From contig LNDS01000025.1 of assembly GCA_001464835.1 (NCBI GenBank), positions 19,820-83,819 on the forward strand: a stretch of DNA of 64,000 nucleotides, given 5' to 3'. This document shows positions 24,762 to 35,119 of the stretch, piece by piece. This DNA comes from Rhizobiales bacterium Ga0077525. GTDB taxonomy: Bacteria; Pseudomonadota; Alphaproteobacteria; Rhizobiales; Xanthobacteraceae. The notes under the pieces are model-generated. The model ran no database searches. It had not been told where the DNA came from and saw only the letters and a program-made list of their open reading frames with translations. A program made the translations under genes and the position numbers. How positions within the stretch are numbered: the first letter of the stretch is position 1; every line of letters starts with the position of its first letter.

Positions 24762-24841
24762 CGCAAACGTCCTTGTGGGTGCCAGAAAACCTGAAACCCG
24801 GCACAGCGAAGGTGCGCCCTTCCCCTTAGCAAATGGTTAAC

Positions 24842-24888
24842 GACGCAAAACGGCCGGCGGTTCCCCCCGCCGGCCGCAAATTTGCGTC
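24842..24888 (-). terminator. Strong hairpin terminator of the FAH-family gene
   Basis: CGGCCGGCGG (24851-24860) pairs with CCGCCGGCCG (24867-24876), extended outward by GACGCAAA/TTTGCGTC arms. On the minus strand a TTTTGC run follows the GC stem. It lies just past the stop of the gene at 24902 and ends that transcript. Confidence 0.7.
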
Positions 24889-24901
24889 TTTGGACGTAAG
24901 A

Positions 24902-25603
24902 CTACTTCAGCGCCGGTCCGATGGTCACCGACAGGGTGCCGATGCCCTCGATCGAGCATTCGAGCTTGTCGCCCGCGACGCAGGCGGCAACGCCAGCCGG
25001 GGTCCCGGTCATGATGATGTCGCCGGCGGCCAGTTCGACCAATCTGGACAAGTCGGCGATGATTTCCGGCACGTTCCAGATCAGTTGCTCGAGATCGCCG
25101 TCCTGGCGGACCTGGCCGTTGCAGGAGAGGGTGATCCTGCCCTTTGTCGGGTGGCCGCTTTCGGTGGCCGGCTTGATCGCGCCCATCGGGGCCGAGTGGT
25201 CGAACGACTTGCCGACTTCCCACGGCCGCTTCAAGTCGCGCGAGGCAATCTGAAGGTCGCGGCGGGTCAGGTCGATGCCGACGGCATAGCCGTAAATGTG
25301 GTCATTGGCCTTGTCGGCCGGAATGTTGCGGCCGCCGGACTTCATCGCCACCACCAGTTCGACCTCGTGGTGCATGTCTTTGGTCAGTGGCGGATAGGGC
25401 ACGGTGCCGCCGTCCGGCACGATCATGTCGGCCGCTTTGGCGAAATAGAACGGCGGCAGGCGCTCGTCCTGGCCCATTTCGCGGACGTGCTCGATATAGT
25501 TGCGGCCGACGCACCAGATGCGGCGGACCGGATAAGTCTTGGACGTGCCGGCAACCGCGATGACGGGCTGCGGCGGCGCAGGAATGACGTAGTCCGCGCT
25601 CAT
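24902..25603 (-). CDS. Fumarylacetoacetate hydrolase-family enzyme (fumarylpyruvate hydrolase-like)
   Basis: This 233-residue protein has the compact FAH fold. It shows VGRNYIEHVREMG, the metal-binding HHEVELVVAM (Glu-x-Glu) and YAVGIDLTRRDLQ, ending with MTGTPAGVAACVAGD. Compact enzymes of this length hydrolyse fumarylpyruvate (gentisate pathway) or other acylpyruvates, and some decarboxylate oxaloacetate. No gentisate genes are adjacent, so the substrate is not settled. Confidence 0.8.
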   Translation of the reverse strand: MSADYVIPAPPQPVIAVAGTSKTYPVRRIWCVGRNYIEHVREMGQDERLPPFYFAKAADMIVPDGGTVPYPPLTKDMHHEVELVVAMKSGGRNIPADKANDHIYGYAVGIDLTRRDLQIASRDLKRPWEVGKSFDHSAPMGAIKPATESGHPTKGRITLSCNGQVRQDGDLEQLIWNVPEIIADLSRLVELAAGDIIMTGTPAGVAACVAGDKLECSIEGIGTLSVTIGPALK

Positions 25604-25716
25604 GGGAATTTGCCTTTAAGAGAGTGAAAAGAGGCCGTTTGGCCGGGTTTTGGTGGCTTTCGGGTATCGCATTATCCGGCAGCGGACAAGGCGTAGCGCG
25701 AAAAGGCGGCCATGCG

Positions 25717-27549
25717 CTAGACCGGGTCGGCGACCGGGTTGGCCGGCTGCCGCGGCTCCTGCTGCTTGAGCTGGAGCCCGTAGAACAGGGCGTAGCGGCC
25801 GCTCTTCGACAGCAACTCCTCGTGCCGGCCGGATTCGCCGGCGTGGCCGTCCTCGATGACGTAAATGCGGTCGGCATGCGAAATCGTATGCAGCCGGTGC
25901 GCGATCGCCAACGTGGTGCGGCCCTCGAACAGATGGTCCATGGCCTCGCGCACCGCCAGTTCGCTCTCCGAATCGAGTGCGGCGGTCGCCTCGTCGAGCA
26001 GAATGATCGGCGCGTTCTTGATCAGCGCGCGGGCAATGGCGATGCGCTGGCGCTGGCCGCCGGACAATTGCAGGCCATGTTCGCCGACCGGCGCGTCATA
26101 GCCTTGCGGAAACTGCATGATGAAGTCGTGCGCATAGGCGCCCTTGGCGGCGGCGACGATCTCGTCCTCGCTGGCGTCCGGTCTGCCGAAGGCGATGTTC
26201 TCGCGGATCGTGCCGCGGAACAGGAACACGTCCTGTCCGACATAGGCGATGTGCTGGCGCAGCGAGCGGCGCGACACCTTGCTGATGTCCTGCCCGTCAA
26301 TAGTGATTTTGCCGTGCTCGCTGTCATAGAAACGCAGCAGCAGATTGAACACGGTGGACTTGCCGCCGCCGGACGGGCCGACCAGCGCCGTGAGCTTGCC
26401 GGGCTCGGCGGTAAACGACATGCCGCGCAGCACCGACGTGTCGCCGCGATAGGCGAAATGCACGTCGTCGAACTCGATCCGCGGCGAGGCGATCTTGATG
26501 TCCGGCATGCCGGCGTCGGCCGGCTCGGTCGGCGGACTGTCGATCACCTCGAACAGCACGCGCACGCCAACGAGCCCGCTGTTGAGTTCGATGTTGAGCC
26601 GCGCCAGCCGCTTCGCCGGTTCATAGGCAAGAAGAAACGCCGTGATGAACGAGAAGAACTGCCCCGGCGTCGCGCCGGTATCGATGACGCGGTAGCCGCC
26701 ATAAGTGATGGCCAGCGCGATGGCGATGCCGCCGAGCGTCTCCATCAGCGGCGAGGCGCGGGCCGAGACGCGCGCCATCTTGTTGGCTTCGTGTTCGACA
26801 GACGCCACGTTGGCATCGAAGCGCCGGCGCATCGTGTCTTCCAGCGTGAACGCCTTGACGATGCGGATGCCCTGCAAAGTCTCCTGCAAGGTTTCGAGAA
26901 TGCGGGTGCCGCCCTGGAACTGGCTGCGGCCGATCTTGTAGATGCGGCGGATGATCTTGCGCAGGATGAACAGTGCCGGCGGCGCCACCACAAAGGCGAA
27001 GAACGACATCAGCGGGTCCTGCAACACCATCACGGTGATGAGGCCGATCAGCGACAGCGCATCGCGCCCAACAGACGTAATGAGCAGATTGAGCACCTGC
27101 GTCACCGCGGCGGCGCCGGCCGACAGCCTTGCGATGAACTCGGTCGAATGCCGGTCGGAAAAATAGCTCAAGCCCTCGGCGAGCAGCTTGTTGAATACCG
27201 CGCGCTGGTTATTGGCGACGATGCGGTTGCCGATCTGCGACAGCAAAACCGTGTGGCCGTAGGTGGCCAGGCCCTTCATCGTGAACAGCAGAGCGGTGAT
27301 GATGCCGAGCGTGACGATGCCGGGCAGGTTGCGGTTGACATAGGCCTCGTTGATGACGTCGCCGATCAGATAGGCGCTCGCCGCGGTGCAGGCGGCCGAC
27401 ACCGCCATCAGCACGAAGGCGACGGCATATTTGCGCCAGTGCACGGCGCCCTGTTCGGTCAAAAGCCGCTTGACCAGAGGCCAGGCGGCGTAACGCACGT
27501 CGTCGGAAAGGGGCAGTTTCGTGTCGGTCATCCGCCCTGTGTCGGGCAT
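25717..27549 (-). CDS. MsbA-like ABC exporter (fused membrane and ATPase domains)
   Basis: This 610-residue half-transporter has six membrane helices in residues about 40-330. A nucleotide-binding domain follows, with Walker A GPSGGGKSTVFNLL, signature LQLSGGQRQRIAIARAL and Walker B IILLDEATAALD. Its position among LPS genes and its architecture fit a lipid A-core or lipid-linked glycan flippase. It starts 13 bp after galE; a second ATG at 27531 is possible. Export of another lipid or drug cannot be excluded. Confidence 0.85.
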   Translation of the reverse strand: MPDTGRMTDTKLPLSDDVRYAAWPLVKRLLTEQGAVHWRKYAVAFVLMAVSAACTAASAYLIGDVINEAYVNRNLPGIVTLGIITALLFTMKGLATYGHTVLLSQIGNRIVANNQRAVFNKLLAEGLSYFSDRHSTEFIARLSAGAAAVTQVLNLLITSVGRDALSLIGLITVMVLQDPLMSFFAFVVAPPALFILRKIIRRIYKIGRSQFQGGTRILETLQETLQGIRIVKAFTLEDTMRRRFDANVASVEHEANKMARVSARASPLMETLGGIAIALAITYGGYRVIDTGATPGQFFSFITAFLLAYEPAKRLARLNIELNSGLVGVRVLFEVIDSPPTEPADAGMPDIKIASPRIEFDDVHFAYRGDTSVLRGMSFTAEPGKLTALVGPSGGGKSTVFNLLLRFYDSEHGKITIDGQDISKVSRRSLRQHIAYVGQDVFLFRGTIRENIAFGRPDASEDEIVAAAKGAYAHDFIMQFPQGYDAPVGEHGLQLSGGQRQRIAIARALIKNAPIILLDEATAALDSESELAVREAMDHLFEGRTTLAIAHRLHTISHADRIYVIEDGHAGESGRHEELLSKSGRYALFYGLQLKQQEPRQPANPVADPV

Positions 27550-27562
27550 TGATTATGGCGCG

Positions 27563-28561
27563 TCAAGCCGGGCCCGGGCCGCGCTTGCCGGCGAGGCGCT
27601 TTTCCCACGCCAGGGCATGGGCGACGATGGTGTCGATATCCTGGAACTGCGGTTGCCACGGCAAAGAGCTGCGAATGCGCTCGACATTGGCGACGAGCGC
27701 TGCCGGATCGCCGGGGCGGCGGCCTTCGATCTCGACCTGAAAATCCCGGCCGCTGACGCGGCGCACGGCATCGACCACTTCGAACACAGAACAGCCGCGA
27801 CCGTAGCCGGCGTTGAACGTCATGCTGGCGCCGCCGCGACGCAAATGGCCGAGCGCCGCCGAATGCGCGCGCGCCAGATCGCTGACATGAATGTAGTCGC
27901 GGATGCAGGTGCCGTCCGGCGTCGGATAGTCGGTGCCGTAAACCGACATCTTCGGCCGTTTGCCGACGGCGGCCTCGCAGGCGACCTTGATGAGATGCGT
28001 CGCCCCCGGGCTCGATTGCCCCGTGCGGCCGCGCGGATCGGCGCCGGCGACGTTGAAGTAGCGCAGGATGACGAAGCGCAAGCCGTGCGCGCGCCCGGCA
28101 TCGTGCAGCATGATCTCCGACATCAGCTTCGAGGTGCCGTACGGCGAAATCGGCACGGTCGGCGCATCCTCGCGCAGCGACGGTGCATCGGCATTGCCGT
28201 AGACCGCGGCGGTCGACGAGAAGATGAACTGGCGCACGCCGCAATCGATCGCGGTGTCGAGCAGCGCGCAGGTGTTCACCGTGTTGTTGTGATAGTAGCC
28301 GAGCGGATCGCGCAGCGAATCCGGCACCACGATCGACGCCGCGAAGTGGATGATGGCGGTGACGCCATATTGCTCGATGACCTTGGCGACCAGTTCGCGG
28401 TCGCCGGTCGAGCCGGAGACGAAGGGTACCGAGGCCGGGATCAGATAGCGGAACCCGGTGGACAAGTTGTCGAGCACGACGACGGGGTCGCCGGCATCGA
28501 CCAACTCATGCACCATGTGGCTGCCGATGTATCCGGCGCCGCCCGTGACCAAAACCGTCAT
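27563..28561 (-). CDS. galE: UDP-glucose 4-epimerase
   Basis: This 332-residue extended short-chain dehydrogenase has the NAD-binding GGAGYIGSH at the N-terminus, the catalytic Tyr-Lys in SPYGTSKLMSE and a Thr/Ser in FSSTAAVYG. It interconverts UDP-glucose and UDP-galactose for surface glycans. It is cotranscribed with the MsbA-like exporter and divergent from waaC across a gap of about 140 bp. Confidence 0.92.
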   Translation of the reverse strand: MTVLVTGGAGYIGSHMVHELVDAGDPVVVLDNLSTGFRYLIPASVPFVSGSTGDRELVAKVIEQYGVTAIIHFAASIVVPDSLRDPLGYYHNNTVNTCALLDTAIDCGVRQFIFSSTAAVYGNADAPSLREDAPTVPISPYGTSKLMSEIMLHDAGRAHGLRFVILRYFNVAGADPRGRTGQSSPGATHLIKVACEAAVGKRPKMSVYGTDYPTPDGTCIRDYIHVSDLARAHSAALGHLRRGGASMTFNAGYGRGCSVFEVVDAVRRVSGRDFQVEIEGRRPGDPAALVANVERIRSSLPWQPQFQDIDTIVAHALAWEKRLAGKRGPGPA

Positions 28562-28699
28562 TCTCGTCCCCGATTTGCCTGGGTCTACTACCGGACGGCC
28601 GCCGAAAAAGTCATTATAACCGCGGGTGCAAGGCCGGGGTTATGGCGGTCGTTATTAATGCCCGGTATAGGATCGTCCTTAACCGCCAATATTTCGATA

Positions 28700-29647
28700 A
28701 TGCCAGACATTCTTTTCATCAAGACATCTTCTCTCGGCGATGTGATCCACCACATGCCGGCCCTGACCGAGGCGCGCGCGGCGCGCCCGGATGCGCGCAT
28801 TACGTGGCTGGTCGAGGAAGCTTTCGCGCCTCTGGCGCGGCTGCACCCCGGCGTCGATGCGGTCATCCCGTTGGCGTTACGGCGCTGGCGCAAGTCACTT
28901 GTCTCACCGGCGACATGGACCGAAATCGCCGCCGGCTGGCGCGGGCTTCGCGCCGCCAATTACGACCTGATCGTCGACACGCAAGGTCTGGGGAAGACCG
29001 GCGTGCTGTCGCGCATCGCCCGCGGCACGCGGCATGGCTACGACAGGAACAGCATCAAGGAACCGTTCGCGTCGAGCTTTTACGATGTGCGCCACACCGT
29101 CAGCCGTGGCCTGCACGCGGTCGAGCGCAACCGCATTCTCACCGGACTGGCGCTCGGCTATGCGCCGCAAGGCGCGCCCGATTTCGGTCTCGATCGCGCG
29201 CGCTTTCGCGGTACGGAAGCGCCTTATGTGGTGCTGCTGCACGCGACGGCGCAGCCGCAGAAGGAATGGCCGGTTGAGAACTGGATCGCGCTTGGCCGCG
29301 AGATACAGCGGCAGGGCATTGAAGTTGTATTGCCATGGGGCTCGGTGGCCGAGCGCGCGCGCAGCGAACAGATCGCTTCCGCTTTGGCCGGCGCGCGGGT
29401 GCCGGAACGCATGCCGCTCGACCAGGTCGCGCGGCTCATCGGCGGCGCGCATTATGTCGTCGGTGTCGACACAGGTTTATTGCATCTGGCGGCGGCGCTC
29501 GGCGTGCCGCTGATTGCGATCTTTGCCGGCAGTAAACCGGAATTGACGAGACCGGTCGGCAGCGGCCCGCTCACGGTGCTGGGCGCGCAGGGCGCGCCGC
29601 CGGCGGTGGATGACGCGATTGCGGCTTTCGGAAAACTTAGAATCTGA
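28700..29647 (+). CDS. waaC: Lipopolysaccharide heptosyltransferase I
   Basis: This 315-residue GT9 enzyme starts MPDILFIKTSSLGDVIHHMP, the classical WaaC opening. It has the donor-site stretch HATAQPQKEWPVENW and the GVDTGLLHLAAALGVP signature. It adds the first L,D-heptose to Kdo on lipid A, on the inner face of the inner membrane. The frame is also open far upstream through antisense galE, which is not coding. It ends back to back with kdsD, with no gap. Confidence 0.92.
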   Translation: MPDILFIKTSSLGDVIHHMPALTEARAARPDARITWLVEEAFAPLARLHPGVDAVIPLALRRWRKSLVSPATWTEIAAGWRGLRAANYDLIVDTQGLGKTGVLSRIARGTRHGYDRNSIKEPFASSFYDVRHTVSRGLHAVERNRILTGLALGYAPQGAPDFGLDRARFRGTEAPYVVLLHATAQPQKEWPVENWIALGREIQRQGIEVVLPWGSVAERARSEQIASALAGARVPERMPLDQVARLIGGAHYVVGVDTGLLHLAAALGVPLIAIFAGSKPELTRPVGSGPLTVLGAQGAPPAVDDAIAAFGKLRI

Positions 29648-30640
29648 TCACGCCGCGCCGGCGCGCAGCAAATCGTGGACGTGGATGACGCCGACCGGCT
29701 TGCCGGCTTGAACGGCGAACAGCGCCGTGACCTTCATCGAATTGAGAATGTCGAGCGTCTCCGAGATCAACTGGTCCGGCCGCACGGTCTTTGGTGCCTT
29801 GGTCATCACGTCATCGACGCGCGCATCCAGAAGATCGTTGCGCATGTGACGGCGCAAATCGCCGTCGGTGATGATGCCGACCAGTTTGCCCGCCGCATCG
29901 GTGATGCCGACGCAGCCAAAACCTTTCGCCGACATTTGCAGGATGGCGTCCGACATCGCGGTGCCGAGCGGCGCCAAAGGCACCGCTTCTCCGGAATGCA
30001 TGAAGTCGCTGACCGTCTTGAGCAGCGCGCCGAGCTTGCCGCCCGGATGCAGCATGCCGAAATCGTTGGCGGTGAAGCCGTGGCTTTCCAGAAGCGCGAT
30101 CGCCAGCGCATCGCCGAGCGCAAGCTGCATCAGCGACGAGGTCGTCGGCGCCATGTTGTGCGGACAGGCCTCGCGCGCCTGCGGCAGCGTCAACACCACG
30201 TCGGCGGTTTTGCCGAGCGTCGAGTCGGCATTCGCCGTCATGGCGATCAGGCCGATGCGGAAGCGGCGTGAATAATCGGTGAGGTTCTTTAGCTCAGCCG
30301 TTTCGCCCGACCACGACAAAGCGAGAATGACGTCGCCCTTGGCGATCATGCCGAGGTCGCCATGGCTGGCTTCGGCCGGATGCACGAACATCGCCGGCGT
30401 GCCGGTCGAGGCGAACGTCGAGGCGATCTTGTTGCCGACGTGGCCTGACTTGCCCATGCCGGTGACGATGACGCGGCCTTGCGCGGCGCGAATGAGATCG
30501 ACAGCGGCGGCGAACTGGTGGCCGAGGCCGTTGCGCAGCGCCTCGATCAGCGCATCGATGCCGCTGCGCTCGGCGTCGAGCGTGCGCAGCGCGCTGTCGA
30601 TGGCCGACTGGGCGGTGGGTTGGCCTTTGTCTTGGGTCAT
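29648..30640 (-). CDS. kdsD: Arabinose-5-phosphate isomerase (KdsD/KpsF type)
   Basis: This 330-residue protein has an N-terminal SIS domain (VTGMGKSGHVGNKIASTFAS, HPAEASHGDLGM) and two C-terminal CBS motifs. It converts ribulose-5-phosphate to arabinose-5-phosphate, the first step to Kdo. The SIS-CBS-CBS layout separates it from GmhA. It lies 9 bp after the GT9 gene at 30650 on the same strand, so core sugar supply and transfer are coexpressed. Confidence 0.93.
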   Translation of the reverse strand: MTQDKGQPTAQSAIDSALRTLDAERSGIDALIEALRNGLGHQFAAAVDLIRAAQGRVIVTGMGKSGHVGNKIASTFASTGTPAMFVHPAEASHGDLGMIAKGDVILALSWSGETAELKNLTDYSRRFRIGLIAMTANADSTLGKTADVVLTLPQAREACPHNMAPTTSSLMQLALGDALAIALLESHGFTANDFGMLHPGGKLGALLKTVSDFMHSGEAVPLAPLGTAMSDAILQMSAKGFGCVGITDAAGKLVGIITDGDLRRHMRNDLLDARVDDVMTKAPKTVRPDQLISETLDILNSMKVTALFAVQAGKPVGVIHVHDLLRAGAA

Positions 30641-30649
30641 ATCCGAGCC

Positions 30650-31699
30650 TTAACGGGGCCGGCGGGGGCTCGCAAGCACGTTGCGAACCGCCTTCAGCAC
30701 GCTGTGGACGGCGACGCCGGCGGTCTGGCGGTGGCTGACCGCCTTGTTGCCCTCGGTGCGGGCGCGCTGGCGGGCGTCCGCGTCGCCCTCCGGTTCGAGG
30801 ATGGCGGCGACCGGGTTGAGCGGCTTCCAGTGCCAGGGGCTGGTCGGGCCGAAGATCGCCACGGTCGGCGTGCCGATGGCGGCCGAAATGTGCATCAGCC
30901 CGGAATCGTTGGTGACGGCCACGTCGGCGGCGGCCAGCGCGAGGATGGCGTTGCGCAGGTCATTGCCGGTCAGGTCGCGGACCTGCGGCCCGCCGGCCTT
31001 GGCGATCTCCTGGGCGGTGGCGGTCTCTGCCGGGCCGCCGAGCACCCAGACCGCGGCGCCCTCGGCGGTCAGAGCGCGGGCCAGCTCGGCATAATGGCCG
31101 GCCGGCCAGGCCTTGCCGGCGCCGACCGCGCCGGGTGACAAGGTGATGACCGGGCGGCCATCGGCGACAAGGGAGCGCTGCTGGCGCCACAGCGCCAGTT
31201 CGTCGGCCGGGACCGCCAACTGGGGCAGGGGCCAGTCCTGGGGCAGCGCTGCGTCCTTCGGCAGCGCCAGCGCGCCCATCTGATCGATCATGCGCGGCAA
31301 AGCGCGCTCGCCCCAGCGCATGTCGTTGATCAGGCCGAACCGGGCCTCGCCGGCAAAGCCGGTTCGCCGTTGAATGCCGGCCAGCCACGGCGCCAGTGCC
31401 GCCTTCCACTTGCGCGACATGACGAGGGCCTGCCCGTAGTCCTCGCCGCGCAGCCGGGCCGCCAGATCCTGCTGGACCGCCCAGCCGAGCCTTTTGCGCG
31501 GCTGGTCGCTGATGTGAACCTTGCGGACGCCCGGCATGTAATCGGCGATCGGCGCGCACAACGTGCTGGAGACCATGTCGACCGGCCGGTCGGGGTCTTC
31601 GGATCGCAACAGCCGCACGACCGAATGGCAGCGCACGAAATCCCCGATCCAGACAAAGGGGACGATCAGCACCGGACGATGATCTGAACCTTGGTTCAT
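30650..31699 (-). CDS. Glycosyltransferase family 9, heptosyltransferase II-like (WaaF type)
   Basis: This 349-residue protein starts MNQGSDHRPVLIVPFVWIGD, and the WIGDFV motif is WaaF-like. LSPGAVGAGKAWPAGHYAEL and FGPTSPWHWKPL are the GT9 donor-site motifs. It would add the second heptose. The frame is open to an ATG at 31771, but homology begins at 31699. The C-terminal region is longer and more basic than in enterobacterial WaaF. It precedes kdsD. Confidence 0.78.
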   Translation of the reverse strand: MNQGSDHRPVLIVPFVWIGDFVRCHSVVRLLRSEDPDRPVDMVSSTLCAPIADYMPGVRKVHISDQPRKRLGWAVQQDLAARLRGEDYGQALVMSRKWKAALAPWLAGIQRRTGFAGEARFGLINDMRWGERALPRMIDQMGALALPKDAALPQDWPLPQLAVPADELALWRQQRSLVADGRPVITLSPGAVGAGKAWPAGHYAELARALTAEGAAVWVLGGPAETATAQEIAKAGGPQVRDLTGNDLRNAILALAAADVAVTNDSGLMHISAAIGTPTVAIFGPTSPWHWKPLNPVAAILEPEGDADARQRARTEGNKAVSHRQTAGVAVHSVLKAVRNVLASPRRPR

Positions 31700-31862
31700 T
31701 TTAACCAAATTGAGCTTTGGCAGGAATGGCACAGGGCTTTGCCCGCTCTGCCCGGGGCTGTCCAGCGCCAATCTTTACCGTTTCCGGCGCCCTTTGGCCC
31801 GGCCATTTGCGCCGCCGCGCCGTCTGGGGCAAAGGTTTGCCTGTAACGGTTTAGGGGCAGGG

Positions 31863-32843
31863 ATGATCTTGGTCACCGGCGGCGCCGGCTTTATCGGCTC
31901 GAATATCGTCGCCAGCCTTAACGAGGCCGGCCGTACCGATATTGCCGTGAACGACATCCTCGGTGACGACGCCAAATGGCGCAATCTCGCCAAGCGCCAG
32001 ATCGCCGATTTCGTGCCGCCTTCCGACCTCGCCCAATGGCTGGACGGCCGCAAGCTGGATGCTGTCATCCATATGGGCGCGATTTCCGACACCACCGCCG
32101 CCGACGGCGACGCGGTCATGAACACCAACTTCCGCCTGTCGCTGCGCCTGCTCGACTGGTGCACGGCGACGCAGACGCCGTTTATCTATGCCTCGTCGGC
32201 GGCGACCTATGGCGAGGGCGAGCAGGGCTTCACCGACGATTGGTCGCTCCCGGCTTTGCGCAAGCTCAAGCCGATGAACCTGTATGGCTGGAGCAAGCAT
32301 CTGTTCGATCTCGTCGTGGCCGATCGCCATGCGAAGAAGCAAAAGCTGCCGCCGCACTGGGCCGGCCTCAAATTCTTCAACGTCTATGGCCCGAACGAAT
32401 ATCACAAGGGCCACATGGCCAGCGTGCTGTCGAAAGTGTTTGCCGGCGCCAAGGCCGGCGAGCCGGTTAAACTGTTCAAATCGTACCGCGACGGCATCGG
32501 CGACGGCGAGCAGCGCCGCGATTTCATTTTTGTCGATGACGTCGTCGCGGTGATCCGCTGGCTCATCGATACGCCTTCCGCCAACGGCATCTTCAATGTC
32601 GGCACCGGCCAGGCCGAAAGCTTCCGCGACATGATCGCCGCCATGTTCAAGGCGATGGGCCGCGCGCCGAATATCCAGTACATCGATATGCCGGAAAATA
32701 TCCGCGGTCAGTATCAGTATTTCACGCAAAGCAGCATCGAGAATCTGCGCCGCGCCGGTTATAACGCGGGCTTCACTGCGCTTGACAAAGCGGTCGGGCA
32801 ATATGTGACGGGTTATCTCGATCAGGCCGACAAATACAAATAA
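31863..32843 (+). CDS. hldD: ADP-L-glycero-D-manno-heptose 6-epimerase
   Basis: This 326-residue dehydrogenase/epimerase has [23 protein letters not shown], the catalytic [11 protein letters not shown] and [17 protein letters not shown], all diagnostic of HldD/RfaD. It converts ADP-D,D-heptose to the L,D form used by the heptosyltransferases nearby. GGGGCAGGG precedes the ATG at 31863. It heads an operon with hldE and an FkbM methyltransferase. Confidence 0.95.
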   Translation: MILVTGGAGFIGSNIVASLNEAGRTDIAVNDILGDDAKWRNLAKRQIADFVPPSDLAQWLDGRKLDAVIHMGAISDTTAADGDAVMNTNFRLSLRLLDWCTATQTPFIYASSAATYGEGEQGFTDDWSLPALRKLKPMNLYGWSKHLFDLVVADRHAKKQKLPPHWAGLKFFNVYGPNEYHKGHMASVLSKVFAGAKAGEPVKLFKSYRDGIGDGEQRRDFIFVDDVVAVIRWLIDTPSANGIFNVGTGQAESFRDMIAAMFKAMGRAPNIQYIDMPENIRGQYQYFTQSSIENLRRAGYNAGFTALDKAVGQYVTGYLDQADKYK

Positions 32844-32845
32844 TC

Positions 32846-34318
32846 ATGTTCGACTTCGACAAACATCTCACCGACCTCGGCAATCAGACGGTGCTCTGCA
32901 TCGGCGACCTGATGCTCGATGAGTTTGTCTACGGCAGCGTTACGCGCATTTCGCCGGAAGCGCCGACGCCTGTGATCGCGGTCAAGCGCAGCGAAGTCAT
33001 GGTCGGCGGCGCCGGTAATGTCGCGCGCAATCTGGTGGCGCTCGGCGCGAAATGTATTTTCGTCGGCGTGGTCGGCGACGACGACGCCGGCAATGCGCTG
33101 ACCAAGGCGCTGTCGACGCATCCCTTGATCGAATTCCATCTCGCCATCGACGCCAAGCGTCAGACCACGCGCAAGGTGCGCTTCGTCTCCGAGCATCACT
33201 CGGCGCATCTGTTGCGCGCCGACTGGGAAGTGGCCTCCGCCATCGATACCGCAAGCGAAGACGCGTTGATCGCGCATGCCCTCAAGGCGATGCCGCGCGC
33301 CGGCAGCGTCGTTCTGTCGGACTACGCCAAGGGCACGCTGACGCCGCGCGTCATCCGCGCCGTCATCGATGCCGCCAACAAACTCGGCAAGCCGGTCGTT
33401 GTCGATCCGAAAGGCCGCGACTATTCGATCTATCGCGGCGCGACCCTGATCACGCCAAACCGCCAGGAACTCGCCGAGGCTACGGGCACCGATGCGCTAA
33501 CCGACGATGAAATCGCGTCGGCCGCCGCCGGTCTTGCCGTGTCGCTCAGCGCCAGGGCCGTGCTGGTGACGCGCAGCGAAGCCGGCATGACTCTGGTCGG
33601 TCACGGCGCGCCGATTCATGTGCCGGCCTATCCGGTGCGCGTGCGCGATGTCTCCGGCGCCGGCGACACGGTGGTTGCCGTGCTGTCGGCGATGCTGGCG
33701 ATGAAATCGGATTTCGAATCCGCGATGCGGGCCGCCAATGCCGCCGCCGCCGTGGTCGTCGGCAAACGCGGCACCGCGACGCTCACCGTCGCCGAATTGC
33801 GCTCGCGCATTCTGCCCGCCGCCTCATTGGCGCCGGAAGAAAAAATCGTGTTCGACTGGGCGCTGCTTGACGAGCATCTCGACGACTGGCGCAAGCAGGG
33901 CCTGCGCATCGGCTTCACCAATGGCTGCTTCGATCTGCTACATCCCGGCCACGTCAAGCTTTTGGCAGCCGCGCGCGCGGCCTGCGACCGGCTGGTGCTC
34001 GGCCTCAATGGCGACGCCTCGGTGACGCGGCTGAAAGGCGAGGGCCGGCCGGTGCAGAACGTGCAGTCGCGCGCCGAGGTGCTGGCGGCGCTGGCCGCGG
34101 TCGATCTGGTCGTCGTGTTCGACGAGGACACGCCAAGAAATCTCATCGCCCGCGTCAAGCCGACCATTCTGGTCAAGGGCGGCGACTACAAGCGCGAAGA
34201 CGTTGTCGGTCGCGACATCGTCGAAGCACTCGGCGGCTCGGTCGTGCTGATCGATCTCGTCGCCGGACAATCCACCACGTCCATCGTGCAGCGGTCCCGC
34301 GCGCTTAAAGACAAATGA
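32846..34318 (+). CDS. hldE: Bifunctional heptose-7-phosphate kinase / heptose-1-phosphate adenylyltransferase
   Basis: This 490-residue fusion has an N-terminal PfkB-type kinase ([14 protein letters not shown]; catalytic [13 protein letters not shown] near residue 270). The C-terminal nucleotidyltransferase has [18 protein letters not shown] and is near residues 350-490. It supplies two steps of ADP-heptose synthesis. gmhA and gmhB, which complete the pathway, are not in this window. It starts 2 bp after hldD and overlaps the next gene by 4 bp. Confidence 0.96.
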   Translation: MFDFDKHLTDLGNQTVLCIGDLMLDEFVYGSVTRISPEAPTPVIAVKRSEVMVGGAGNVARNLVALGAKCIFVGVVGDDDAGNALTKALSTHPLIEFHLAIDAKRQTTRKVRFVSEHHSAHLLRADWEVASAIDTASEDALIAHALKAMPRAGSVVLSDYAKGTLTPRVIRAVIDAANKLGKPVVVDPKGRDYSIYRGATLITPNRQELAEATGTDALTDDEIASAAAGLAVSLSARAVLVTRSEAGMTLVGHGAPIHVPAYPVRVRDVSGAGDTVVAVLSAMLAMKSDFESAMRAANAAAAVVVGKRGTATLTVAELRSRILPAASLAPEEKIVFDWALLDEHLDDWRKQGLRIGFTNGCFDLLHPGHVKLLAAARAACDRLVLGLNGDASVTRLKGEGRPVQNVQSRAEVLAALAAVDLVVVFDEDTPRNLIARVKPTILVKGGDYKREDVVGRDIVEALGGSVVLIDLVAGQSTTSIVQRSRALKDK

Positions 34319-35022
34319 AAGACGCGCCCTTGACCGGAATTCCTCTCGATCCCGAGATGCGGATGGTTGCCGCCTTCTTCGGCGACCGCAAAGGCTACTT
34401 CGTCGAGGTCGGCGCCAACGAGCCGCGCGTACGCTCGCAAACCTGGCATCTCGAACAGGCCGGCTGGACCGGCCTTTTGATCGAGCCTCAGCCGGATCTG
34501 GCGCGCGAATTGCGCGCCATGCGCATGGCCAAGGTTTTCGCCGTTGCCTGTTCCGGGCCCGAGCATGACGGCGGCACGCTGCCGCTGCACGTCGCAGGTC
34601 CCTTGTCGTCGCTCGACCGGTCCGGCATGGCGCCGGGCGCGAATCCCGAACGCATTATCCAGGTGCCGATCCGCACGCTCGATAGCGTGCTGACCGAAGC
34701 CGGGACGCCCGCGCATTTCGATTTCCTGTCCATCGACGTCGAGGGCCATGAGATCGAAGTGCTGCGCGGCTTCGACATCGCGCGCTGGCAGCCGAAGCTT
34801 ATTCTGCTCGAGGATCACGTCGGCGATTTGTCGAAGCACAATTATCTCGGCAAGGCCGGCTACCGCATCGTGCGCCGCTTTGAGAACAATGGCTGGTACG
34901 TGCCGAACGATTCCGCCGTTAAAATGCAACGCGGCGACTGGTGGGAGATTTTCCGCAAATACTATCTGGCGTTGCCGTTCCGCTGGCTGCGCAATTTTTC
35001 GCGAAGGCTGAGAGGGAAATGA
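34315..35022 (+). CDS. FkbM family methyltransferase (1)
   Basis: This 235-residue SAM-dependent methyltransferase shows [20 protein letters not shown] at the SAM site and [20 protein letters not shown], the FkbM hallmark. It is coupled to hldE by ATGA, so it probably O-methylates a sugar of the LPS core or O-chain. The acceptor cannot be read from the sequence. A repeat begins directly after its stop. Confidence 0.85.
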   Translation: MKDAPLTGIPLDPEMRMVAAFFGDRKGYFVEVGANEPRVRSQTWHLEQAGWTGLLIEPQPDLARELRAMRMAKVFAVACSGPEHDGGTLPLHVAGPLSSLDRSGMAPGANPERIIQVPIRTLDSVLTEAGTPAHFDFLSIDVEGHEIEVLRGFDIARWQPKLILLEDHVGDLSKHNYLGKAGYRIVRRFENNGWYVPNDSAVKMQRGDWWEIFRKYYLALPFRWLRNFSRRLRGK

Positions 35023-35023
35023 G

Positions 35024-35119
35024 CCGTCACCCTGAGGTGCGAGGCCCCTAGGCCGAGCCTCCAAGGGCGACGGCCCTCATCCTTCGAGGCTCGCTGCGCT
35101 CGCACCTCAGGATGACGGG
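35024..35119. repeat. Palindromic intergenic repeat with arms facing each other
   Basis: CCGTCACCCTGAGGTGCGAG at the left recurs inverted at the right as GCTCGCACCTCAGGATGACG. The interior contains ATCCTTCGAGGCTCGCTGCG. This belongs to a repeat type common in Bradyrhizobiaceae-like genomes. The right arm contains the stop codon of the convergent GT2 gene at 35107, so its last residues come from the repeat. Confidence 0.8.

Noticed and set aside
27521..28699. Long upstream extension of the waaC frame antisense to galE
   Set aside because: The WaaC fold starts at 28700. The upstream part mirrors galE codons and has no SD or homology.
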